This document shows positions 1 through 8,376 of a stretch of DNA of 64,000 nt, in pieces. A model generated the notes under the pieces. It was not told the DNA's origin. It made no database searches and saw only the letters and a program-made list of their open reading frames with translations. The stretch lies in IMG/VR virus record IMGVR_UViG_3300044712_002690, positions 1 to 64,000 of that record; one strand, given 5' to 3'. Made by a program: the position numbers and the translations under genes. How positions within the stretch are numbered: position 1 is the stretch's first letter; every line of letters begins with the position of its first letter. Source of the DNA: a virus.

Positions 1-43
1 TTAAGATAATTTAACTTAATCTAAAATTAATTAAGTTAATGGA

Positions 44-56
44 TATAATTATAGAA
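44..56 (-). promoter_or_regulatory. Promoter-like motif TTCTATAATTATA (minus strand)
   Basis: This lies just downstream of the 728-residue tail gene, so it would serve a leftward gene beyond the window. It matches an element found before several other leftward genes (plus-strand form TAAAAAnnTAGAA). Bases 1-76 hold no other feature that I can see. Function is inferred only from recurrence. Confidence 0.25.
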
Positions 57-76
57 AAAAGATTTTTCTTTCTATG

Positions 77-2263
77 TTAACTTACAAGAAATTCAGAAAA
101 GGAATCATTACAATATATAACCCTATAATGTAATTCGGGAGGTATTAACTCACTAAAAAGAGATAATATTCTAGATAGCTGGAAACTAGGAATTTCTTGA
201 TCTTCAACAGCATACAAGATTATCTCTAACCAATTTCTTTTATAATTATTTTCTTCAAGTAACCCAATTCTTGTATTTATTCTTACATTTATAGTTTCTG
301 GTTTATCAAAAGATGTTAATGTATATTCTTTTGGGTGTGTTGTTGTCGTTTCAGATAATGTTCCTACATCAGCAAATACATTACCTGGAATGGTTATCAT
401 ATAGTTTAATGAGCCTGTAGAAGATTCAGGTCCTTGTTCACGATATATACCATAGCGTTGAATGCCTTCTACTTCTGGCCACCATAGAATATTATAACCA
501 TAATACCCTGTACTTGATTCTAATCCTGTCGACGTAGGCCACCATCTTGTATCTACTCTAACTGTCTGTACTGTTGTTTCTTCAGCAGTATCAGAAACAG
601 AAGATACACCATAAAAATAATTTCCTCTTGATAAGCCTAAACCATTGTCAACACCTGTTGATGTTACCATTGCATATGTTTGTCCTGTACGCAATGTGTT
701 GTATAAAGAATCATTATAATAAATTCCATAATGATCAAATTCAGTAATATTATTTTGAAATGTATCGAGAATAAGAGTTAATGCTGCTTTATATCCAGCA
801 TATTCATAAGCTATATATGCTGCAATAGCAATATTTCTAAATGCTTCGTCGTCCTCAGAAATATCTTTATAAAAGTTAATAAGAGGTGTAATTTTGCCTT
901 CAAATGCCAGGTATCTAGAATCTCTAAAAGATAGATCTGTCTTTTGTTGTAGAATTTCAGTCCATATTTCTTGATATTCTGCACCAAGAGCAGCAAAAAA
1001 AGAATACATATTAACGACAGTTACAATCTGCCGTGTAGATTTCATTGAAAAACCTTGATTTAATTTATCTCTTGCTTGTATTTGTATTAAATTATCGCTC
1101 AAACTTAGTTGTATGTTAAACTCAAATCCTCCATAACTATCACTAATAACTGTTTGATTATAAATACTATTTAAATAGATATCAACTTTAGCACTTGATA
1201 TACCAATATAACCCCTAAACGTGTAGCTTCCTCTTAAATATGGAATAGCAAACTTACTTTTATTGTAATAATTTTTATCAATTAAAACATCTTTGAGCAG
1301 TCTCCAAAAAGATTGTTGCAAATATTGAGAAGACGAATTATCTACAGATCTCAAATATGGCATTCTTTTTGTCATATCTTGAGTAATAATAGGAAATCCT
1401 ACTCTATCGCTCTCTACATTTCCTACACCTTTACAAGAAACAAAATAAATATAAATTCTATCTCTTATGCAAGTAGTATCAGTAAATTCTGCATCCGTAG
1501 TAACACCGATAAGTTCAGGAGCTAAATTACTAGCAAACATAAATACATCTAAATTTCTAAATTTAGCTACATAATCATCAGAAGCATCAAATACTCCTGA
1601 TACTCTATTATCTGTTGTAGCTAAGAAAAATCCAGGTGTCAATACTTGCCCGAACCACATGCTTCTTTTTACTTTATCTATTACCCAAACATATGATCCG
1701 ACTAGAAAATCATCAGATGTTAGTGCTCCTGTATCAGTATTAATGGATAAACCTGTTGGAACATCCATTTCTCCTCGATATATAGCATATGAAGAAAAAA
1801 TACTATTTGTTCCTCTTCCAGAACCTAACGATGTATCTATTTCAACAGGATCCCAACTTAAAATACAATGAAAATTGTCAAAACTAGTTATAAATGATGA
1901 AGGAGACACTAAAGATGTAAATACTTCTAATTCACTAGTTGGCGCTGTTTCTGACCAATCTGTTGCAATTGTAACAAGACTAAAAAATATTCTTCTTCCT
2001 AAATCTTCGCTAGAAACTTCATAGTCAAAATATGTTTTACTGACTGTTTCATCATTTCTAGTACTTATACTTGATTCCTGATTTGCTTGAACATCTGGAC
2101 GAATTTGAGCAGTTGTATTATGACCAGTGTCATCAACAGACTTTAATAGTTTATATCCACCAACAGTAATGTCATTTAATAAATCAAAACTAAATGTAAG
2201 AGTTAAAACATTATCTGTAAATGTTTGTGAATATAGACTAAAATTAGTTACTGTTGACGCCAC
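77..2263 (-). CDS. Baseplate/tail structural protein with fibronectin III-like modules
   Basis: The 728-residue protein starts at a GTG with AGAAGG six bases upstream. It looks all-beta: an FN3-like stretch in the first 115 residues, a strand 'YAIYRGE' near residue 161 echoed by 'RYGIYREQ' near 604, and an Ig-like module near 345-400. Chained FN3/Ig modules are usual in peripheral baseplate and fibre-attachment proteins of contractile phages. It is the last gene of the tail operon, after a J-like baseplate gene and a glycosyltransferase. Four [ST]S[ST]G tetrapeptides lie between about residues 534 and 620. No enzymatic or receptor-binding domain is recognisable, so the role rests on context. 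Confidence 0.6.
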   Translation of the reverse strand: MASTVTNFSLYSQTFTDNVLTLTFSFDLLNDITVGGYKLLKSVDDTGHNTTAQIRPDVQANQESSISTRNDETVSKTYFDYEVSSEDLGRRIFFSLVTIATDWSETAPTSELEVFTSLVSPSSFITSFDNFHCILSWDPVEIDTSLGSGRGTNSIFSSYAIYRGEMDVPTGLSINTDTGALTSDDFLVGSYVWVIDKVKRSMWFGQVLTPGFFLATTDNRVSGVFDASDDYVAKFRNLDVFMFASNLAPELIGVTTDAEFTDTTCIRDRIYIYFVSCKGVGNVESDRVGFPIITQDMTKRMPYLRSVDNSSSQYLQQSFWRLLKDVLIDKNYYNKSKFAIPYLRGSYTFRGYIGISSAKVDIYLNSIYNQTVISDSYGGFEFNIQLSLSDNLIQIQARDKLNQGFSMKSTRQIVTVVNMYSFFAALGAEYQEIWTEILQQKTDLSFRDSRYLAFEGKITPLINFYKDISEDDEAFRNIAIAAYIAYEYAGYKAALTLILDTFQNNITEFDHYGIYYNDSLYNTLRTGQTYAMVTSTGVDNGLGLSRGNYFYGVSSVSDTAEETTVQTVRVDTRWWPTSTGLESSTGYYGYNILWWPEVEGIQRYGIYREQGPESSTGSLNYMITIPGNVFADVGTLSETTTTHPKEYTLTSFDKPETINVRINTRIGLLEENNYKRNWLEIILYAVEDQEIPSFQLSRILSLFSELIPPELHYRVIYCNDSFSEFLVS

Positions 2264-2273
2264 TGATTACCTT

Positions 2274-3509
2274 CTAGAAATTATTTATATAGTCAATAAC
2301 TGGTAAAAGAACATTTTTCCAACTTAATACATTTTGTAATTGTTCATATGAATCATCGCAAATATTATTTACTTGATTTTTAGACATAATTTGTAATACT
2401 TCTGATTTAATATCTAATGTATGAACTGGTTCAATATAATTACGCAAAAATTCAAATTCATTATATACAGAATCAGCTTTGTTAGTAATAATTGGAAGTT
2501 TCCAAGAAAGCATCTCAAATAATCTGGGTTTATGAACGTAAGATTCATATAACCAGTTTCTAGAAAGATTAATACCATAATCATAATTTTCTATTATTTC
2601 TTGAGGAGAAACAGTTTCTCTTTCAATAACCTGCATGTTGGATATATCAGGAATTCTGTCAAAGAAAGTTTTAAAATATGTATTATAAGCCTTAGGTTGT
2701 CTAATATTTCTAACATTAAGAAAATCTACACTTATGTTATCATAGCCAGCTAAATCCTTAATTAAACACTCAGGGTTTTCCCAAGGTGCAATCGAACCAT
2801 ACCAAAGTAATCTTAATGCATCTGATTTTTTCTTTTTAGTTAAATCTGGGTTAAAGCTATCAACACCATATGGTACTTTTAATACAGGTGAAAATTGAAA
2901 TGCACCACAATTTAACTTATCTATTCCATAGAAAAAACCTTCATAGAAATAGTGTTGTTTATCATTTGCAATTAAAAGACAGTTTGCTCTTCTTACTAGA
3001 TCAGTATATTGACCCATGGCTTTTTGCCAAAATACTTTCCTAGAGATTTTAGAATGAGTAAGAAGATTGCCGGATAATTCTAATGGAAGGACATTCCATC
3101 CATCTACAATTAAATTAACTGTTCCTGGAAGGATAGAGCAATTTTGAATACCAGATCCTGAATTAGATTGTATAATTACAAAATTAGCTTTTTTGAGCTT
3201 TCTATCTAATTCTTGAGTCCAGTTCCAAGAGGAAACTCTATAGTTATAACAATCAATATTAAACTTTATACCTGAATAATCAATAACATCTTTACCTTTT
3301 TCAGGTAAATTTACATCAGGCACTAAAAGGGTAACATCAAATTTTTCAGAAAGAATTTCAGCAAATTTCCATGCTCTAATTCCAGCAGGATTAGCATCTA
3401 AGTATTTAGAAATAAAAATTTCCTTCTCTTTTTCAGGAAGAGAAGCAAGGACACCAGCCTTTAGGGGCAAAGGTACTGCATCTGGAGCAATAATGGAAAT
3501 TGTTTTCAT
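2274..3509 (-). CDS. GT-B fold glycosyltransferase inside the baseplate gene run
   Basis: The 411-residue protein starts at an ATG with AAGGAG upstream. The N-terminal half has a Rossmann-like opening and a segment 'AGIRAWKFAEILSEKFDVTL', as in GT4-type enzymes that begin with a donor-independent domain. The C-terminal half has 'LRLLWYGSIAPWENPECL' and then 'KPRLFEMLSWKLPIITN', which corresponds to the nucleotide-sugar-binding E/G-rich region of GT1/GT4 families. It would transfer a sugar from an activated donor; the acceptor is unknown. It sits between the J-like baseplate gene and the FN3-rich tail gene, so virion protein glycosylation is one possibility and host-surface modification another. 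Family assignment is good, substrate unknown. Confidence 0.75.
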   Translation of the reverse strand: MKTISIIAPDAVPLPLKAGVLASLPEKEKEIFISKYLDANPAGIRAWKFAEILSEKFDVTLLVPDVNLPEKGKDVIDYSGIKFNIDCYNYRVSSWNWTQELDRKLKKANFVIIQSNSGSGIQNCSILPGTVNLIVDGWNVLPLELSGNLLTHSKISRKVFWQKAMGQYTDLVRRANCLLIANDKQHYFYEGFFYGIDKLNCGAFQFSPVLKVPYGVDSFNPDLTKKKKSDALRLLWYGSIAPWENPECLIKDLAGYDNISVDFLNVRNIRQPKAYNTYFKTFFDRIPDISNMQVIERETVSPQEIIENYDYGINLSRNWLYESYVHKPRLFEMLSWKLPIITNKADSVYNEFEFLRNYIEPVHTLDIKSEVLQIMSKNQVNNICDDSYEQLQNVLSWKNVLLPVIDYINNF

Positions 3510-3536
3510 TTAATAGAAACTCCTTATACAAGAATT

Positions 3537-4991
3537 TTAGTAAGTCCATTCTACAAAGGTCACTGTACCTGTTATAGGGTATTCATTAGTGTAAATAGGA
3601 ACATCCCCACTAGTTGTTTTCGTTCTCCCATCTATTGGTGTTAATGTCGCTGTTGGAATATCAATATTATCCACACCATTAATATTTTTTATTAATGCGA
3701 TAATATCAGCAAATTCAACATTGCCTGAAATAAACGCAGTCATATAGTCTGCTATTGCTGTACTTCCTGCACTAATAACATCTGCTAAAATTGTACCTGT
3801 AGTGAGTTTTAACTTCATATAGATATCTATAATTACTTGTTCTTGTTCTCTTAACAAATAATCACGATTATCATACAAGTTAACTGTACTATTAAGATCA
3901 TCTTCAATATCATGGAGTAGTTTGTTATAATTATACCTTACTTCAAATGATTGTCCAGGTAGAAAATAACCAAGATTAGCTATTCCTGATGAAGTAAGAA
4001 CTAATTCATCATATCCTCTTGTTGATTTTCTTAACAAACCGTCATCTTTTTGTAATTCGTAGTAAGTTAAATCAACAACTGTTCCATTCTTAATAAATAA
4101 AGAAATTGAATCAACTGGTTGATTAGTAAAAATATATCCTGTACTTGTATATGCAATATCTTCCATATTGCCACCGAGTCCAGTAGATGTAATAACAAAG
4201 GTTTCTCTTGCTCCTTCTAAAGATTGTCCTCTGATATAAATATCTATACTTCCACCATAACCACTAGTTCTAAGCATTAGAGGATCATTAGATCCTACTA
4301 TATTTGCAGGTTTGGAATAATTTTCTACATATAACCTAATACCTTCTAATGAGTTTAAATTCCTTCCTTTGAATTTTTGTTTTACTTGATTTAATCTATC
4401 CGTTAGTGTTCCAACATCTTGTCCACCTGTAATTGGAGCACTATTTATACAACCTTCAATTCCAGTGATTGCGCCAAGTAATTCAGTAACTGTCTGAGCA
4501 CCTGTAGCCCCTGCTGTACCGGCGGTTGCAGCCACGACATTCACAGTTATTTCATATCTACGTGTAGTAGCATTGTAATATGCAGAAGCATCAGCAGAAG
4601 GTATTGTATAATACCCATCTACATAATATGTTTTCACTCCGTCAGCAGTTCTTCCACCTTTAGTATCGTCAATAACAACATCATTTACAGGTGAGTTATA
4701 AGTAAAAAATGTTAATTCACCGACTGAGTATGTAGCAGGTATTGTACCAACATCATTATTTCTACAAAATATATCTAAATCTTCAGTTAATAATTGATCT
4801 GAATAAATAAAAGGGGCTTGTAATTTATAGAGATATTCAAGAGCGTTCCATATATCAAGAAGTTGTCCTTCTATAGGAGCTTCAACGAACATATCCCTTT
4901 CAGGTGTGCCATCAGTAAAATCAAGATCTAACAGAGAGTTATAACTAGAAATTAATGATGTTCTTAAATCAGATGACGTTTTAAAATTCAT
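3537..4991 (-). CDS. Baseplate J-like wedge protein
   Basis: The 484-residue protein resembles the baseplate J family (P2 gpJ, T4 gp6). It has an N-terminal segment 'ERDMFVEAPIEGQLLDIWNA', a central linker and 'LNSLEGIRLYVENYSKPANIVG', the typical mid-region, followed by beta-rich C-terminal sections ending in 'FADIIALIKNINGVDNIDI'. J proteins form the wedge ring around the spike and hub. Its ATG overlaps the TGA of the upstream gene (ATGA), as is usual for a gp25-J pair, and AGGAG is present inside that upstream gene. It contains three [ST]S[ST]G tetrapeptides. Confidence 0.85.
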   Translation of the reverse strand: MNFKTSSDLRTSLISSYNSLLDLDFTDGTPERDMFVEAPIEGQLLDIWNALEYLYKLQAPFIYSDQLLTEDLDIFCRNNDVGTIPATYSVGELTFFTYNSPVNDVVIDDTKGGRTADGVKTYYVDGYYTIPSADASAYYNATTRRYEITVNVVAATAGTAGATGAQTVTELLGAITGIEGCINSAPITGGQDVGTLTDRLNQVKQKFKGRNLNSLEGIRLYVENYSKPANIVGSNDPLMLRTSGYGGSIDIYIRGQSLEGARETFVITSTGLGGNMEDIAYTSTGYIFTNQPVDSISLFIKNGTVVDLTYYELQKDDGLLRKSTRGYDELVLTSSGIANLGYFLPGQSFEVRYNYNKLLHDIEDDLNSTVNLYDNRDYLLREQEQVIIDIYMKLKLTTGTILADVISAGSTAIADYMTAFISGNVEFADIIALIKNINGVDNIDIPTATLTPIDGRTKTTSGDVPIYTNEYPITGTVTFVEWTY

Positions 4992-5431
4992 CCAACAATC
5001 TCCTGTGAGAATGTTTGTGCAGGAATTGTTTCTCCTGAAGCAACATTCAATTCGATTTGAAAATTAATTTTTGTTGGATCATATAGATTTTTAAATACAA
5101 TAAAAGAAAAATTTGTTATAATTTCTTCAAATGATAAATTATCCCTAGATTCTTGTAAAGTCACATAATACTTCAATGCAGATTCTAAGTTAGATTGAAG
5201 CATATCCATTGCTGCTGAAACAGATAAATTTCTATAAAGGCTTTTTCTATTAATCTCTGTTCCATACCTAGGGTTATAACGAGTAAACGTTGTTATATTA
5301 TCAACATTTTCATTCTCAGTCATAAGAAATTTAACAAAATCTCTTTTAGTTTTATTAGTACCAGAGATAGTTACTACTTGTTTATTTACAGTAGAAAAAT
5401 CTCCGTGTTCAAATCTTAATCCAATGGCCAT
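4988..5431 (-). CDS. Probable gp25-like baseplate/sheath-initiator protein
   Basis: The 147-residue protein lies directly upstream of the J-like gene with a 4-base overlap, the normal place for a gp25/W-like protein. The segment 'RDFVKFLMTENENVDN' followed by 'RYNPRYGTEI' and a helical 'MDMLQSNLESALKYYVTLQ' is compatible with the gp25 fold, in which a helix is followed by a conserved P-x-Y-G-x loop. The usual E-P-R core is not obvious, so the call leans on gene order. In T4 and P2 this protein nucleates the sheath on the baseplate. Confidence 0.5.
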   Translation of the reverse strand: MAIGLRFEHGDFSTVNKQVVTISGTNKTKRDFVKFLMTENENVDNITTFTRYNPRYGTEINRKSLYRNLSVSAAMDMLQSNLESALKYYVTLQESRDNLSFEEIITNFSFIVFKNLYDPTKINFQIELNVASGETIPAQTFSQEIVG

Positions 5432-5486
5432 AGTTATCTTCCAATGTGTTTCTTTAAAAATTAAACATTTTACCTTAATTTTAAGT

Positions 5487-5981
5487 TTACAGAGAGTTTA
5501 TCTTTGTTTCTAAGATCTGTAGTTGTTCATCTAAATCTTTAAAATATTGAACTTCGTTTTCTATATAAGAAATTAAAAGATTTAATTCACTAGATTCACG
5601 CCTTAAATTTTCTAGTTGTTTAATCCCTATTGCAAAATTTGAATCTGTGACACGATTTACTATATTCATAAATAGAGATGTATTGCTCATACTTTGTAAT
5701 TGTGTTTTATATGTAGTATATCTAGATTCAAGCTGTTCTATTGCAAACTTATTATCTCCTAATGAATCTATTCCTTTATCAACAATAAGTTTGCGTTCAA
5801 TTAATCTTGCTAATTTATCTTGTTCATTGTATCTTTGTTTAATAAGATCAGATTTTACTACGGAAAGGATTTTTTTTAAATTTTTAGCTCCTGTATCTAC
5901 TTGTGAACCCAGAACAAACACAAAAGCATTGAGTTCTTCTAAAAACGGAGTTACATCTGCATCATTCGCTGTATATTCCAT
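5487..5981 (-). CDS. Coiled-coil protein of the baseplate region, function unknown
   Basis: The 164-residue protein is almost entirely helical, with heptad-like spacing from about residue 25 to the end, and is rich in Lys, Glu and Asn. There is no signal peptide or membrane segment. It lies between the gp25-like gene and further baseplate-region genes on the same strand, so a structural or assembly role is likely but unproven. The antisense reading frame across it is only a shadow. Confidence 0.6.
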   Translation of the reverse strand: MEYTANDADVTPFLEELNAFVFVLGSQVDTGAKNLKKILSVVKSDLIKQRYNEQDKLARLIERKLIVDKGIDSLGDNKFAIEQLESRYTTYKTQLQSMSNTSLFMNIVNRVTDSNFAIGIKQLENLRRESSELNLLISYIENEVQYFKDLDEQLQILETKINSL

Positions 5982-5996
5982 TACTTATTTCCTATG

Positions 5997-6446
5997 CTAT
6001 GCTAGATAAACCAAAGTACCACCGGGAATACTACTATGTGATATTAATTCATATAAACTATCTATAAATATAGAAAGAATATCATTCCAATGTTTTCCTC
6101 TAAAAGAATTACAAGTAGTAATGAATTTCTCTTTATACTCAGGGTCTAAATCAATAACAATAATATATGGAGGATAATTAAAATAATATGTTGAAATTAA
6201 TCCTAAAATTAGATCATCAAATTTATCAAATTCTTGATTTTTAATTACATTAGAAAATTGAATTAAAAATGGTTTAACATGTGCAGGTAAAAATTTTAAA
6301 TTTATTACATGCCCACTATCTAGCTTAACCATCAATAGTTGCATTAAACTAATAAACATTATTGGAAAAGTTTCTGAAACTTTATACATATCATGATTTA
6401 CAATTTTGTAAATCTTTAATCTATCAAATATCATTTTATCCATCAT
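5997..6446 (-). CDS. Conserved-type unknown protein of the baseplate region
   Basis: The 149-residue protein is not recognised. It is acidic with mixed alpha/beta character, and a hydrophobic strand 'YPPYIIVIDLDPEYKEKF' occurs near the middle. Its ATG overlaps the TGA of the upstream proline-rich gene (ATGATGG), which indicates translational coupling. Baseplate context is the only clue to its role. Confidence 0.55.
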   Translation of the reverse strand: MMDKMIFDRLKIYKIVNHDMYKVSETFPIMFISLMQLLMVKLDSGHVINLKFLPAHVKPFLIQFSNVIKNQEFDKFDDLILGLISTYYFNYPPYIIVIDLDPEYKEKFITTCNSFRGKHWNDILSIFIDSLYELISHSSIPGGTLVYLA

Positions 6447-6853
6447 GATGTTGGTCCTGCATCTGCTGCTTCTTGTTGTTGTCTAACATAGTTAGGACAA
6501 TTTAATGGTAACATAAACTTAGGAGGAATGGATAGATTAATTGTAGGAATTTTTGGAATAATTGGAAATTCAGGTATTCCAGGAATTTTAATTGATATAA
6601 GTTGCTGTGGATCAAGTTGCCAAACATATGGACCTTTAGTTAGTCTACAAGCTTGTGAAGCTTGGCAAAAAGGGTAACCTGGACAAACAAACTCTACTTC
6701 AATTCCTATATCGAATGGACCCGTTCCAATTTCTACAGGAATAGATGGTAATCCTCCAAAGCCTATTGATGGAAATTCTAAACTAAAATTAACTGGTAAT
6801 GCACCAGGTAAAAGAAATTGCGGGCCTTCTACTGTATATTTAATTACTGGCAT
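6443..6853 (-). CDS. Proline/isoleucine-rich, cysteine-containing protein next to the spike
   Basis: The 136-residue protein is unusually rich in Pro, Ile and Gly, with a repetitive tract 'IPGIPEFPIIPKIPTINL' and four Cys residues ('CPGYPFCQASQAC' plus one near the C-terminus). It directly follows the spike gene. A short Cys/Pro/Gly-rich protein here could be a spike-tip component such as a PAAR-like cap, but I see no convincing PAAR repeat. Its function is therefore open. Confidence 0.5.
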   Translation of the reverse strand: MPVIKYTVEGPQFLLPGALPVNFSLEFPSIGFGGLPSIPVEIGTGPFDIGIEVEFVCPGYPFCQASQACRLTKGPYVWQLDPQQLISIKIPGIPEFPIIPKIPTINLSIPPKFMLPLNCPNYVRQQQEAADAGPTS

Positions 6854-6857
6854 AGTA

Positions 6858-8360
6858 TTATCCTGACATTTGTACTCCAGCTATTTTTAAGGAACCACCA
6901 TTATACCCAGCTAATATATTTAATGGCTGAGCAGGGGTTGCCCCTGGACCTGCATGTGAGTGCGAATCATGACCAGCTTCAATAAATGCTGCTGTTGCTT
7001 GTCCTGCAAATAATCCTTCTTGTGCTTGCCCTCCTGTTGCTACACTCCCCATTAAGTTAATGTTTTTTGCTGTAAGTGTTATTGTTGCGTCAGGAAAGCT
7101 TAAATCTAAACCATATTGATGTATGAGCATACTACGATTATTTTTATGTTTAAATAACATATCTCCTTCTGCATTCATTTCAATAAGTGATCCTGTACTT
7201 TGTTGTAGAACTACTCCATCTTGATCATTCATAGTAATAACATTATTGCCAATTCTACATCCAAATTCAGTAATACCTTCACCATCTTTACCAAAAGTAA
7301 CTTGATTATTTTGATTTCTATCAATTATAGATACTTTTGTATCATTTGCAGTTACATACATTCCTGCACTTTTAAAACTAACTTCAGTTGTATCTGTTCC
7401 TTCTTGTGTTAAATTAACTCTAAACTTAAAATAAGATTCGTTCTGTTCATTAACAATATAAAAATTACCCGTTTCATCTATTCCCATATGCATTTTAGAA
7501 GGTAATTTTACAAGCATATTAACAGCAGTGTTTAAAGCAGCTAAGAGTTTTTCTGCTTCTCCCTCTTGATTAAATACTTTAGAAGCAAAAGAAAATGTTC
7601 CTGTTGTAGGTGCTGTATCTAAATCAGTATCGGGATCTTTATCAACAGTAGGTGCTCCTGTTTCTGAATCATAAACAGTTCCTATACTAACTGTAAATTC
7701 TTTATGAGTAATAACTTCTTCTTCATCTCCCTCGCCTGTAATAGTACGCATTACAGAAGGTTGATTATTAGTCTCAGCATCATCTGCTAAAACTCTTTTA
7801 ACTCGTCCTGCATCTATTCTTACTCCATCAAGAGAAACATTTAAATCATTAGCATGACCTTCTATTGCTTGAGCGTATTCATTTAATCTAAGAAACATTC
7901 CTGATCCAGATTTAATATGAATACTACCATCACCTGCTAAAAATACTTCAGCTTGAGAAATACTTACAATTTGAACTTCTCCAGGATCAAGAAATCTTTG
8001 AAAAAATAAATTACCCTCTTTAGTATTACTACTATTAGAAGTTACATCTGATAAATCATTTGAAATAAAATATCCGATATGATAAAATTCTTTTTCTGTT
8101 AATTGGTCTCGATATAACAATGCAAATGAACGATTAGGTGTAGGCATCATTTTTATTCCTGCACCATCTAAAGTAAAGGGGTTACTTATAGCAATATCAG
8201 TGAATGTCTTACCATTAAGCATAGGTATAACACCACTAATTGTTTGTTTTTCAGGATTAACCGATGTAATATCTCCAAGAAATATATTTGTACTATTTGC
8301 TTGGTTTGCATACAACATAGGATTCTTAGGTTTAAATCCTGTGCCTCCTAGCATATTCAT
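6858..8360 (-). CDS. Central spike protein (gpV/gp5-C-like, OB fold plus beta-helix)
   Basis: The 500-residue protein opens with an OB-fold-like domain (about residues 25-110), followed by low-complexity acidic linkers. From about residue 330 a repetitive beta pattern ('NNQVTFG', 'GNNVITMNDQDGVVLQQ', 'GSLIEMNAEGDMLFKHKN') is typical of a trimeric beta-helix spike. Near the C-terminus 'AGHDSHSHAGPGA' matches the His-x-His and Gly-Pro-rich end of gpV-type spikes. The spike pierces the outer membrane when the tail contracts. Order hub-spike-gp25-J agrees. No lysozyme domain is present. Confidence 0.8.
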   Translation of the reverse strand: MNMLGGTGFKPKNPMLYANQANSTNIFLGDITSVNPEKQTISGVIPMLNGKTFTDIAISNPFTLDGAGIKMMPTPNRSFALLYRDQLTEKEFYHIGYFISNDLSDVTSNSSNTKEGNLFFQRFLDPGEVQIVSISQAEVFLAGDGSIHIKSGSGMFLRLNEYAQAIEGHANDLNVSLDGVRIDAGRVKRVLADDAETNNQPSVMRTITGEGDEEEVITHKEFTVSIGTVYDSETGAPTVDKDPDTDLDTAPTTGTFSFASKVFNQEGEAEKLLAALNTAVNMLVKLPSKMHMGIDETGNFYIVNEQNESYFKFRVNLTQEGTDTTEVSFKSAGMYVTANDTKVSIIDRNQNNQVTFGKDGEGITEFGCRIGNNVITMNDQDGVVLQQSTGSLIEMNAEGDMLFKHKNNRSMLIHQYGLDLSFPDATITLTAKNINLMGSVATGGQAQEGLFAGQATAAFIEAGHDSHSHAGPGATPAQPLNILAGYNGGSLKIAGVQMSG

Positions 8361-8376
8361 ATTATATTTCTCCTGT

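Noticed and set aside
5647-6009. 120-codon plus-strand frame opposite the coiled-coil gene
   Set aside because: It has a Ser/Leu/Cys composition typical of antisense to helical charged protein and no SD. It crosses a gene boundary.
6443-6853. PAAR-repeat spike tip
   Set aside because: Location and Pro/Cys content fit, but no PAAR repeats or typical His/Cys metal triad could be seen.
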